Source: Myxococcales bacterium | GTDB lineage: Bacteria > Myxococcota_A > Polyangia > Polyangiales > Ga0077539 | Assembly: GCA_016793325.1 (NCBI GenBank) | Contig: JAEUKI010000085.1 | Location: 1-64,000, forward strand | Reading direction: 5' to 3' | Length of the DNA stretch: 64,000 nt | Shown: positions 41,596 to 49,961 of the stretch, in pieces | How the letters are laid out: each line of letters begins with the position of its first letter | How positions within the stretch are numbered: position 1 is the first letter of the stretch | The notes under the pieces: model-generated | What the model saw: the letters and a program-made list of their open reading frames with translations, nothing else | Told to the model about the DNA's origin: nothing | Databases searched by the model: none | Made by a program: the position numbers and the translations under genes

Positions 41596-43452
41596 ATGAC
41601 TGCCATGACCGATCCCAAAGAGACAAACGAGACCGCCGACAGCGCGCCTGCTGCGACGGCGCAAGGCTTCGAGCGCTTGGGGCTCCGCGCCGAACTCCTC
41701 ACGGCCCTCGCGGCGCTCGGCTACGAAGAGCCGACGCCCGTGCAACGCGAGGCGATTCCTGTGATGCTCGCCGGCCGCGACGTGCTCGCGCGCGCCGCCA
41801 CGGGAACGGGAAAAACCGCGGCGTTTTCGCTCCCGATGCTCCAGCGCTTGGGGCCGTCGAGCCTCGCCCCGCGCACCACGCGCGCGCTCGTGGTGGTGCC
41901 CACGCGCGAGCTCGCGACGCAGGTCGCCGAGGCCGTCCACCGCTACGGAAAGGGCCTCGGCATCGTCGTGCTCCCGGTCTACGGCGGCGCGGACATCATG
42001 CGTCAGCTCCGTCGCCTCGAGCGCGGGGTCGACGTCGTCGTGGCCACGCCGGGCCGCGCGCTCGATCACGTGCGACGAGGGTCACTCGAGTTCAGCCGCG
42101 TTCAGTGCGTGGTGCTCGACGAAGCGGACGAGATGCTCGACATGGGCTTCGCGGACGAGCTCGACGAGCTGCTCGCGTCGCTGCCGGCCGAGCGACAAAC
42201 GGCGCTCTTCTCGGCGACCTTGCCGCCCCGCATCGCGAAGATCGCGAACAGTCACCTCAAGAATCCCGAGCGGATCAGCGTCGCGGACGAGAAGCCCACG
42301 GGCGAGGTACCCAGGGTCAGGCAGGTGGCGTACGCCGTTCCGCGGGCGCTCAAAGAAGCGGCGCTCGTGCGCGTGCTCGACGTCGAAGAGCCCCAGAGCG
42401 CGCTCGTGTTCTGCCGCACGCGCCTCGAGGTCGACCGCCTCGCCGACGCCCTCTCTGCCCGAGGAATGTCCGCCGAAGGCCTCCACGGAGGACTCTCGCA
42501 AGAGCAACGCGAGCGCGTCCTTCGGCGCTTTCGTTCGGGCGAGCTCGAGCTGCTCCTGGCGACCGACGTCGCCGCGCGCGGCCTCGACGTCGAGGGCCTG
42601 ACCCACGTAATCAACTACGACCTTCCCCCAGCGCCCGAGCCGTACGTGCACCGCGTGGGTCGCACCGGTCGCGCGGGCCGCGAAGGCGTCGCGATCACCC
42701 TCGTCGAGCCTCGCGAGATCGGCTACCTCCGCTCGTTCGAGCGCGCCGTTGGCCAGAAGATCAGCGTCGAGCAGCTCCCCTCGCTCAACGACCTGCGCAC
42801 CAAGCAGCGCGCGCAGACCAAGTCCATCATCGAAGAGGCGCTCGGCCGCGAGGATCTCAACGCGTTTCGTTCGATCGTGGCAGAGCTGCAGACGAGCGCA
42901 GAGCTCGCGGACGTGGCCACCGCCGCCATCGCTGCGCTGCACACACATATTCATCCCTCGGACGAAGAGCAGCGCGAGATCCCCTCGTTTGTTCCGCCGC
43001 CCCCGGGGCAGGATCGCGGGCCGCGCGGCGCGGGGCCGATGCGCAACGATCGCTACGACCGCGGTCGCCCCATGGGTCCACGCGATGATTTTCGCGCGCC
43101 GATGGACCGAGGAGCGCCGCGGGACCGCGAGCGCCCGATGCGCGAAGACCGCGGAGATCGCCCCTCGGACGCCGAGATGGTGAGCTTGTACGTGAGCATC
43201 GGCCACGAAGCGGGCGTCCGCCCCGGGGACCTCGTGGGAGCGATCGCCAACGAAGCGGGCCTGAGCGCGCGCTCGATCGGGCACATCTCGATCGGCGAGC
43301 GACACTCGTTCGTCGAGGTCGAGCGCACGCTCGTGACGCAAGTGATGGAGGCCCTTCGCCGCTGCGTCATTCGCGGCCGCAAGGTGAAGGTCGACATCGA
43401 TCGCAGGCCCCCCGGCGGCGGTGGCGGCGGCCCGCGCGGCGATCGTCGCTAG
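41596..43452 (+). CDS. DEAD-box ATP-dependent RNA helicase, CsdA/DeaD-like
   Basis: A 618-residue helicase. Core motifs in order: Q-motif region near the start, ATGTGKT (I), PTRELA (Ia), DEAD (II), SAT (III), and HRVGRTGRAG (VI). After the core comes an Arg/Asp/Pro-rich linker (RDRERPMREDRGD) and a C-terminal RNA-binding domain of the DbpA/CsdA type (MVSLYVSIGHEAGVRPGDLV), ending in a Gly/Arg tail. CsdA acts in ribosome assembly and mRNA decay in the cold. ATG at 41596 or 41605. Divergent to the membrane-protein gene. Confidence 0.92.
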   Translation: MTAMTDPKETNETADSAPAATAQGFERLGLRAELLTALAALGYEEPTPVQREAIPVMLAGRDVLARAATGTGKTAAFSLPMLQRLGPSSLAPRTTRALVVVPTRELATQVAEAVHRYGKGLGIVVLPVYGGADIMRQLRRLERGVDVVVATPGRALDHVRRGSLEFSRVQCVVLDEADEMLDMGFADELDELLASLPAERQTALFSATLPPRIAKIANSHLKNPERISVADEKPTGEVPRVRQVAYAVPRALKEAALVRVLDVEEPQSALVFCRTRLEVDRLADALSARGMSAEGLHGGLSQEQRERVLRRFRSGELELLLATDVAARGLDVEGLTHVINYDLPPAPEPYVHRVGRTGRAGREGVAITLVEPREIGYLRSFERAVGQKISVEQLPSLNDLRTKQRAQTKSIIEEALGREDLNAFRSIVAELQTSAELADVATAAIAALHTHIHPSDEEQREIPSFVPPPPGQDRGPRGAGPMRNDRYDRGRPMGPRDDFRAPMDRGAPRDRERPMREDRGDRPSDAEMVSLYVSIGHEAGVRPGDLVGAIANEAGLSARSIGHISIGERHSFVEVERTLVTQVMEALRRCVIRGRKVKVDIDRRPPGGGGGGPRGDRR

Positions 43453-43646
43453 CGGCTGTCGGGGAGGTCGGGGGCGACGCACGGTCTCTTTTTTCGAAGC
43501 GCCCCCGAGGCTCCGCGCACTGTCGCGCGAGGTTCGCGCCTTCGAGCGACGCCCCGTTGGAAGGACTACACGCAGCGAGCTCACTCCTGGGAAATCTCCC
43601 GAGAAAATCAGCCCGCGTGTAGCCAACGGAAGGCGGAGCCGCAGTC

Positions 43647-44150
43647 ATGACAGTGATCGTTCACGACTATCTCGAGGAGTCTCCCTCGACGCAGCACACG
43701 TTGGTGCTCGAGCGTCGCTCGCTCGCGGGGCCCATTCTGCTCGCGCTCACCGCGACGGGCCTCCTTGGGTGCGCGCTCAGCGCGGTCATGGCGCTCGCGC
43801 CCAAGCCGACGGCGCTCGGGATCGCCGTGGTCCTCGCGGCGCTCGGCGCGTATTTCGCGACGATTCCTCGCGTCGAGCGCGTGATCGTCGATCGAAGCAA
43901 CGCGTCCGTCACGCTCGCGTCCGGGCGCGTCGTCGCGTTCGCGTCGGTGCGCTCGGTCGCGCTCGTGCAAGACTCGGACGGCGACGGCTATCCGATTTAC
44001 GCGTTGGCGCTCGAGATCGACGGCGCGTTGGTCAACCTCAGCGCGGTGTTCTGCACCAGCGAAGAGGTGGTTCGACGCTCCCTGGCCGCGCTCTCGCGCG
44101 TGGTCCCCGAGTGGCCCGTTCGATCGGTTCGCACATCGTCGATGGGCTGA
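43647..44150 (+). CDS. small membrane protein
   Basis: A 167-residue protein with two adjacent transmembrane segments (about 28-50 and 56-74) and a C-terminal soluble domain with beta-strand character (VERVIVDRSNASVTLASGRV). This PH-like/DUF3592-like layout is common, but I assign no family. A GGAAGGCGGAG lies before the ATG. It is followed after 51 bp by the Coa1-like gene in the same direction. Confidence 0.6.
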   Translation: MTVIVHDYLEESPSTQHTLVLERRSLAGPILLALTATGLLGCALSAVMALAPKPTALGIAVVLAALGAYFATIPRVERVIVDRSNASVTLASGRVVAFASVRSVALVQDSDGDGYPIYALALEIDGALVNLSAVFCTSEEVVRRSLAALSRVVPEWPVRSVRTSSMG

Positions 44151-44201
44151 AGGCGACGACGACTCGCGCGCACCACACAGCGCGTTGGAGGCGCTCTCGC
44201 T

Positions 44202-44948
44202 TTGAAAAACCTCGTGATCGCGTGGGTGGTCGTCATCCTCTTCGCGGCGGCCCTCGTGGTGGCGCTGCTCTTCACACCGTCGCACAGCGGCTTCGAGGAC
44301 GAATCGATCGAGATGGCCCAGCGCTGTCCGCTCGCCGCCGAAGCGCTCGGAACAAACATCCACCGCCGCATGTGGGGCTATCAGCCGGGCTACGTTCGAA
44401 GTCGCTCTCGTCCCCGCGTGTACCGCCAGGATGTGCTCGTCGAAGGATCGCGCGGCCGCGCGGTGATCGACGTCGAGACCGTGTTCAACACGGGGCGCTG
44501 GGTGTTTCGACGCGTTCAACTGCGGGGGCTCGGCCCGTCGATCGAGCTCACGAGCTGCGGAACGAGCACGGACATACCCGTCGCAGGACGAAGAACGCTC
44601 TCGGGGACGATCACCGCGACGCGCGGCGATGCGCCCGCGCGCGAAGGGCAAACCTGTCGGCTCTCGGTCGCTTCGACGCAGCCGTACTTCTGCCGCGCCG
44701 AGCTCTCGTGCGGCGGGACCACGCTCTTCGGAGCGACGCCGGACACGGGCCACACGCTCTGCGAACACGTGCGCGCCGCGGGGGGCGGCGCTGCGTTGGT
44801 GCTGCGCGACGAGGACCGCCGCATCCCCCGCGGTGAGCCGTCCTTGGGCTTCGACGAGCGCACGGGCGTGTTGCGGCTCGGTTCGAAAGAGACGCCCGAG
44901 CGCTGGTCGTTCACGGTGCGAATCGAGGGAGCCTCGCGATCACAGTGA
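44202..44948 (+). CDS. membrane-anchored protein, Coa1-like domain
   Basis: A 248-residue protein with one N-terminal signal anchor (4-26). The following ~80 residues fit the Coa1/Tim21 pattern: a helix SIEMAQRCPLAAEALGTNI, then a beta-sheet segment with GSRGRAVIDVETVFNTGRWV, as in cytochrome c oxidase assembly factor Coa1. The C-terminal ~110 residues carry six cysteines and are not recognised. Start is TTG, supported by a GGAGG 11 nt upstream. The oxidase link is inference only; no cox genes are near. Confidence 0.55.
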   Translation: MKNLVIAWVVVILFAAALVVALLFTPSHSGFEDESIEMAQRCPLAAEALGTNIHRRMWGYQPGYVRSRSRPRVYRQDVLVEGSRGRAVIDVETVFNTGRWVFRRVQLRGLGPSIELTSCGTSTDIPVAGRRTLSGTITATRGDAPAREGQTCRLSVASTQPYFCRAELSCGGTTLFGATPDTGHTLCEHVRAAGGGAALVLRDEDRRIPRGEPSLGFDERTGVLRLGSKETPERWSFTVRIEGASRSQ

Positions 44949-44972
44949 GCAGCGCGCGCAGTGACCGCACCT

Positions 44973-45087
44973 AAACCGCCACTCATTCGATCGTCGTAAT
45001 TTTCTCGGTAGATTCGTGGCGGTTTGACTTGATTTCAACCACGCCGACGCTCGTCCCGTTTCTACGACGTTCAACTGTGGCGTGGTT
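44973..45087 (+). repeat. R2 element, copy 2
   Basis: 115 bp homologous along its whole length to 34200-34315, same orientation. Arms AAACCGCCAC (44974 area) and GTGGCGGTTT pair; a second pair AACCACGCC/GGCGTGGTT follows. It is immediately abutted by the first unit of an R4 palindrome array. Confidence 0.8.
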
Positions 45088-45121
45088 TAGGCAAGTTTGC
45101 CGAGTGTTCGGCAAGTTTGCC
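45088..45121. repeat. R4 palindrome array, locus 1 (two units)
   Basis: Two units, AGGCAAGTTTGCCG at 45088-45101 and CGGCAAGTTTGCCG at 45108-45121, start exactly 20 bp apart with a 6-bp spacer. Each is a 14-bp palindrome with 6-bp arms. Confidence 0.8.
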
Positions 45122-45201
45122 GGGGGCGCGTGCGCGGCTCACTAGTCGCGCGCGATCGACGCGAGGCCCCACGCGCTCGCGTTCGATCCCCCTTTCGCCC
45201 T

Positions 45202-46260
45202 TCACAGCGCGCGGCGCGGGAGCGCTTCGATCTCGCGCCACGGGATCGCTGTCACGCGCGCTCCGGTCTTCTTGAGCTGCAGGCACACGAGCGCTCGCGC
45301 TGTTGGCGAATACACAACGTCGTGCGCGAATTTTCGAAAGCGCGCCCACGCTCGGGGAACGTCCGCCACCACGCGCTCCTTCGTCCACACAATTGAAAAC
45401 AGGTGCTCCGTGGACTTCTCGGGCCGGTGCACGATCATCGCGCCGTCGGGCCCAGCCCAGCCGCACACCGCGTACTCGATCGACGGGTCGAACACGCCCG
45501 TGCGCCCGTCCGTGTCGAACCAGCGAATCGTGTACGAGCGGTAGGCCGTCGCGTGCGTTCCGCTGTCCGCGCTGTCGCCGCAGCAGAGCAAGAGCCGTCC
45601 GTCGTCGAGCGTGATCGATCGATCGCGCTGACCGAAGTCGAAGCAGCGCACCGATGACTGCAGTTGGACCCGCTCGATCGTGTCGCCCTTCCACACGTAG
45701 GCCGCGCCGTCGGCGATGACGAGCGAGGCCTTCGCTGCGCCCGCGAACGGGTACACCTGAATCTCGTACGCCGGACGCTGCGGATTCTCTCGCGGAACCG
45801 CGAGCCGCTCTCCCGTCGCGAGCACCACGCCGTCGTACCCGTGCTGCGCGCGATCGGCCCACGCGCCGATCGCGATCGCGCTGCCGCGAAACGCCAAGAG
45901 GTCCTTGAGCTCGCTCTGCCACTCGGCGGGCTGAGCGACGTCTGTGAACGTCGCGGTGTCGAGGTCGACCGAGACGATGCGTCGTCGCTGTCCTTGGCTC
46001 GAGACCAGCGCGTACACAGAGCCGTCGTCGAGCGCGCACGGCCTCGTGAGCGACAGTCGAACGGTCTCGGGCGAGAGCGCTCCCGAGCTCCATTCGTCGT
46101 CCGTGTTCGGGAGCTTCACGAAGTAGACCTCGGACCCGCCGAACGTCTCGAGGATCACGCGGCCGCGATGCTCGAAGCCCATCGTCATCGTCACTTTGTC
46201 GAACTCGACCGACGCGAGCGTGACCTTCTTGCGACCGCGCGTCTTCGATGCCTCTGTCAT
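45202..46260 (-). CDS. beta-propeller-like hypothetical protein
   Basis: A 352-residue soluble protein with repeated strand motifs (GSVYALVSSQGQRRRIVSVD, GAAYVWKGDTIERVQ, SITLDDGRLLLCCGD) that suggest a propeller of six or seven blades. A basic N-terminus (KTRGRKKVT) precedes the fold; no signal peptide. No family recognised. The ATG at 46260 is the first in frame. The R4 locus 1 array and R2 copy 2 lie 80-230 bp beyond its stop. Confidence 0.65.
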   Translation of the reverse strand: MTEASKTRGRKKVTLASVEFDKVTMTMGFEHRGRVILETFGGSEVYFVKLPNTDDEWSSGALSPETVRLSLTRPCALDDGSVYALVSSQGQRRRIVSVDLDTATFTDVAQPAEWQSELKDLLAFRGSAIAIGAWADRAQHGYDGVVLATGERLAVPRENPQRPAYEIQVYPFAGAAKASLVIADGAAYVWKGDTIERVQLQSSVRCFDFGQRDRSITLDDGRLLLCCGDSADSGTHATAYRSYTIRWFDTDGRTGVFDPSIEYAVCGWAGPDGAMIVHRPEKSTEHLFSIVWTKERVVADVPRAWARFRKFAHDVVYSPTARALVCLQLKKTGARVTAIPWREIEALPRRAL

Positions 46261-46288
46261 CGAGCGCGAAGGTATCGCGGATGAGCGC

Positions 46289-48559
46289 TCAGCGGCCCGC
46301 GAGGCCGGCGCCCATCAGCTCGTTGGCCACCGTGCCCGACAAGAGCGTGGTCTCGGCGACGGCCCCCATCGGGGCCATGGGGTTGCCGAAGTAGACGCGG
46401 AGCGTCCCTCCGTTGGGAACGCTTCCGACGCCGTTCGCGAGCCACGCGGTCGAGAGCAGATCCGCGAAGCCATCGCCGTTGAAATCGCCGACGCCGCCGA
46501 CGCGCGTCCCGAGCTGGATTCCTCCGAGTCCGTTCTTCGAGCCCCACAACACTGGGCGCGACGCGGCCTGCCCGCGGTAGATCTCCCACCGACCGTTGTT
46601 CATGCCCGCAGTCCAAGCGCCCGCGGCGAAGTCTCCGACGCCATCGCCGTTGAGGTCGCCGAGGTGCGTGACCGAGTTGCCGAGGTTGTCGCCGGTCGCG
46701 CCCATCGCCGTGAACAGCGCGGTCGACTCGAGCCCCGGCGCTGTCGTTCGACCTGCGTGCACGACGAGCGCGCCCGCCGTTCCACCGGCGCCGATCGCGG
46801 AGGCAACGAGGTCCGAGAGGCCGTCGCCGTTGATGTCGCCGTTGAGCGCGACGCTGATCCCGAGCTGCGCGTTGGCCGCGGCTCCCGCGAGCGAGGTCAG
46901 CGCTTCGAACTGGCTGAGCACGGCGTTGTAGCGATAGAGCACCACGGACCCCGCGCGCATCATCGCGCCGTTGGCCGCGTTGGGAGCGCCGATCGCGAGC
47001 TCTGCAGTCCCGTCGCCGTTGGTGTCTCCCGCGCTCAACGCCGCGCCGAACTCGTCACCGAGCCGCATCGCGCTCAACGGCGTGGGCGCGACCGCCAGCA
47101 CCGGCCCTCCTGGAACGAAGTACACCTCGCCCGCCCGCGTCGCGCTCCCTGGGGCTCCGATCGCGACGTCGCTGTAGCCATCGCCGTTGACGTCGCCGAG
47201 CCCCGTCACCGCGGCGCCGAAGCGCGCGCCCGTCGCGGGCCCGACGAACGTTCGGTCGGGCGTCACGCTGATGCCCGTCGCAGAGCCGAAGAACACGTGC
47301 GCTCGACCGCTGTCCGTCGAGCCTTCATTTTCGGCACCTACAATCAAGTCACCGTACCCGTCGCCGTTGATGTCACCGGCGGACGCGATGGAGATCCCGA
47401 AGTGCCCTCGCAGCTGCGAGCCCGCGACGGTGACGAAGCGCCGCGGGGCCATGTCTCGATAGCCGTAGACCACGCGGAAGAGGCCGACTTCGGTGCCCGC
47501 AGCGCCAGGGGCCCTGAACGAGCCGCACGCGGCGTCCGAGAGGCCGTCCCCGTCGAGGTCGAGCGCGCCCGTGTTGGTCGAGACGCGATTCGAGACGAGG
47601 TTGTTGGGGACGTACACCTGCCAGACAGCCGACGGCGCGCCGAGGCTGAATCCGACGCGCGAGCGCATGCGCCAGAAGGTCCACCCCGCGGGCAACGGCG
47701 TCGGAGGCGTGTAGGCCACCATGCCGATGAGCGCTTGCGAGAGCACCGTCGAGCACGATCGATCCGAGCAAAACTCGATTGAGTGTGTCGTGACGCCCGC
47801 GGCAGGAACGTACTGAAACCGCGGCTGGCGCGTCATCGATACGGTGGTCGAGATGGGCCCGATCAGGCGCGGAGGAGGCAGCGCGCTGCCGTCCGAAACG
47901 TTCCTCGCGTCGGTCCCGCTGTCGCTCGGGACGTCCATCGAGAGCGCGTCGACGGCATCTTCGTCCCTCGCGTCGATCACTGCGTCGATCACTGCGTCGA
48001 TGCTCGCGTCTGCGTCGGATGGCGCGGCATCGCGCGCGTCGAGCGCGTCGCTCGCTGCGTCGTTGTTCGGCACATCGAGCGGCTCGACGCCTCCGTCTGG
48101 CAGTCGCTCTCGCGCTGGAACGTCCAGCGCCACGCACTCTCCGCCCGCTCCGCAGGTAAACGCTCCGCGCGCCGCGCACTCGGCCTCGCGCGGCTCGGTG
48201 CAGCGCGGGTCGATCGACATCGACGCGAACACCGTCCGCTCTCGGACGAATCGCACCCGAGCCCGCTGTTTGAGCGGCTCGTTCGCGCGCGATCGACCCG
48301 TGTACGTAAAGAGCAACGGCGTCGGATCGTCCACACGCGAGACGCGCACGAGCAGCTGCGCGTCGAGCATCGCGACGGTGACGGGCGGGCCGAAGGGCTC
48401 GGTCGCTCCCTCGCGTGCGACGACGAGCGCGCCCGCTTCGATCGACGCGCGATCGGACGAAGTGAGCTCGAAGACGACCTCCGTGGGCTGCCGTTGCGCG
48501 CAAGACACCGACGCGATCGCGAGTAAAATTCCAGCGCTTCGAGCGAAGGAGCGCGTCAT
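46289..48559 (-). CDS. FG-GAP repeat lipoprotein
   Basis: A 756-residue surface lipoprotein. Lipobox SVSC gives Cys20. An Asp/Ala-rich linker (about 180-235) separates an N-terminal ~170-residue domain with six cysteines from an integrin-like propeller of seven FG-GAP repeats, each with a calcium loop of DxNGDGxxD type (DINGDGYGDLIVGA, DVNGDGYSDVAIGAP, DLNGDGVGDFAAGA). Calcium-dependent binding or adhesion is likely. ATG at 48559 overlaps the stop of the upstream PEGA gene by 4 bp, so they form an operon. Confidence 0.88.
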   Translation of the reverse strand: MTRSFARSAGILLAIASVSCAQRQPTEVVFELTSSDRASIEAGALVVAREGATEPFGPPVTVAMLDAQLLVRVSRVDDPTPLLFTYTGRSRANEPLKQRARVRFVRERTVFASMSIDPRCTEPREAECAARGAFTCGAGGECVALDVPARERLPDGGVEPLDVPNNDAASDALDARDAAPSDADASIDAVIDAVIDARDEDAVDALSMDVPSDSGTDARNVSDGSALPPPRLIGPISTTVSMTRQPRFQYVPAAGVTTHSIEFCSDRSCSTVLSQALIGMVAYTPPTPLPAGWTFWRMRSRVGFSLGAPSAVWQVYVPNNLVSNRVSTNTGALDLDGDGLSDAACGSFRAPGAAGTEVGLFRVVYGYRDMAPRRFVTVAGSQLRGHFGISIASAGDINGDGYGDLIVGAENEGSTDSGRAHVFFGSATGISVTPDRTFVGPATGARFGAAVTGLGDVNGDGYSDVAIGAPGSATRAGEVYFVPGGPVLAVAPTPLSAMRLGDEFGAALSAGDTNGDGTAELAIGAPNAANGAMMRAGSVVLYRYNAVLSQFEALTSLAGAAANAQLGISVALNGDINGDGLSDLVASAIGAGGTAGALVVHAGRTTAPGLESTALFTAMGATGDNLGNSVTHLGDLNGDGVGDFAAGAWTAGMNNGRWEIYRGQAASRPVLWGSKNGLGGIQLGTRVGGVGDFNGDGFADLLSTAWLANGVGSVPNGGTLRVYFGNPMAPMGAVAETTLLSGTVANELMGAGLAGR

Positions 48560-49554
48560 CGAACCGGCTCCCTGAGCACGCCGAGCGAGTAGGCACCGAG
48601 GATGGGAGGCTCCATCGTCACGGCCCAGACGGTGATGCCCGTCGCGACCGCGGCGACCGCGAGCGCGCTCGCCGTCACGACGACAGGAACGACCCAGCCT
48701 CGCGCGTTCGATGGCCGCGCCGTGGATCGGCCATCGAGCGATCGACGCGAGAGCGAGAGGGACAAGCGCACGACGCCCGAGGGTCCGAGCGAGAGTTCTC
48801 GCTGCGAGGGCTCGTAGCCTGGAGCCTCGACGATGATCGCGTGACGACCGGGTTCGAGCTCGAGTTCGAGCGGGGCGCTCCCGCGATCCACGCCGTCGAC
48901 GCGAACGCGCGAGCGCGGCGCGTCCGCTTCGACGACGAGCCTCGGCCCCAGCGGACGAAGCGAGATCGTCCTGGAAATTTGCTGCCCCGGCGCGCCATCG
49001 AGCTCGACGCGCACCGGCGCGTAACCCGCGGCGCTCACCTCGACGACGTGCGCGATCGGATCGAGCTCGAACGCGCGCTGCCCTTCGGTCTGCGCGCGAC
49101 CATCGATCGCAACGTGCACGCCCGCCGTGGGCTGCTCGACCGTGAGCGCGAACGCGACGAGCGACGCGCGCAGCCGCGCCCGCTCCTGCCGCACGTTCTC
49201 GAGCGGAACGCCTCCGCCATCCACGGGCAACGCGAGGTACTGATCGAGGCACTCGACCGCGTCTCGCACACGACCGAGCCCTCGATACGCCATCGCGAGG
49301 TTGAACAACGTCGCCGCGGTGGACTGCGTTCGCCGCAGGGACTCGAAGATCCGCGCCGCGTCCGCGAAGCGATTGTCCTGCAGCGCCTGCACCCCCGCGC
49401 GAAACGCCGCCGCGGCATCGAGGTTCGCGCTCGCGCCGTCGACCGTAGACTGCGCCTCTGCGCGCAGCGGCAGCGCGACGACCGAGAGCGCGACGGACGC
49501 GAGGGCCACGCGCAAGAGAGCAGTCTTCGTCCGCACACCACGCTGACTCGACAC
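48556..49554 (-). CDS. exported TPR/PEGA-domain protein
   Basis: A 332-residue protein with a Sec signal peptide ending near residue 34 (LRAEA), TPR-like helices (AFRAGVQALQDNRFADAARI, FNLAMAYRGLGRVRDAVECL), then two PEGA-type beta modules (VHVAIDGRAQTEGQRAF; SRVRVDGVDRGSAPLELELE) and a C-terminal transmembrane segment (about 293-312). PEGA modules usually bind cell-wall or surface polymers. Overlap with the FG-GAP gene implies joint function at the envelope. Confidence 0.8.
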   Translation of the reverse strand: MSSQRGVRTKTALLRVALASVALSVVALPLRAEAQSTVDGASANLDAAAAFRAGVQALQDNRFADAARIFESLRRTQSTAATLFNLAMAYRGLGRVRDAVECLDQYLALPVDGGGVPLENVRQERARLRASLVAFALTVEQPTAGVHVAIDGRAQTEGQRAFELDPIAHVVEVSAAGYAPVRVELDGAPGQQISRTISLRPLGPRLVVEADAPRSRVRVDGVDRGSAPLELELEPGRHAIIVEAPGYEPSQRELSLGPSGVVRLSLSLSRRSLDGRSTARPSNARGWVVPVVVTASALAVAAVATGITVWAVTMEPPILGAYSLGVLREPVR

Positions 49555-49676
49555 GATTGGCGGCAGTGTCGCACAGTCGAACAGGCGACTCGAATTTCTT
49601 CCGGTTCGAGCGCGCGGGGTGACAAAGGAGCGCGTTCGTCGCAGTCACGCGCGCCGTCAGTGACGACGGATTGGTC

Positions 49677-49710
49677 CGGCAAGTGTGCCGACCGTTCGGC
49701 AAATTTGCCG
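49677..49710. repeat. R4 palindrome array, locus 2 (two units)
   Basis: CGGCAAGTGTGCCG at 49677-49690 and CGGCAAATTTGCCG at 49697-49710, again 20 bp from start to start. The second unit is a fully perfect 14-bp palindrome. It lies between the divergent PEGA-protein and propeller genes. Confidence 0.8.
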
Positions 49711-49961
49711 GACGATCGAGTGGGCGGCGCTCGACACCGGCAACGGATTGGGTTGCGCGTCGATGGGATCGCTGTCCGTGCCGGGCGTGGGCGAATTGCC
49801 AGGTGGAACGATCGCTCCTGACAACGTGACTCCCGCGGGTCGCGCCACCGTCACCCGCCACGGGCACTGCAAGCCAACCGGGACGCAAGGTGAATCAGTG
49901 GAGAGAGCGCGAGAGCGCGGCGCTTGAACGGAGCGAAAGAGACGCGAGAACATCGAGGCGC
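49711..49961. other. intergenic stretch, no gene seen
   Basis: Together with 49555-49676 this forms a 407-bp divergent region. Apart from the R4 pair I see no further repeat, RNA gene or convincing reading frame. Both flanking promoters must lie here. Confidence 0.5.

Noticed and set aside
46289..49888. A single ~1200-residue protein joining the FG-GAP gene with upstream sequence
   Set aside because: The upstream half is out of frame with the clearly coding PEGA gene; a lipoprotein signal at 48559 marks the true start.
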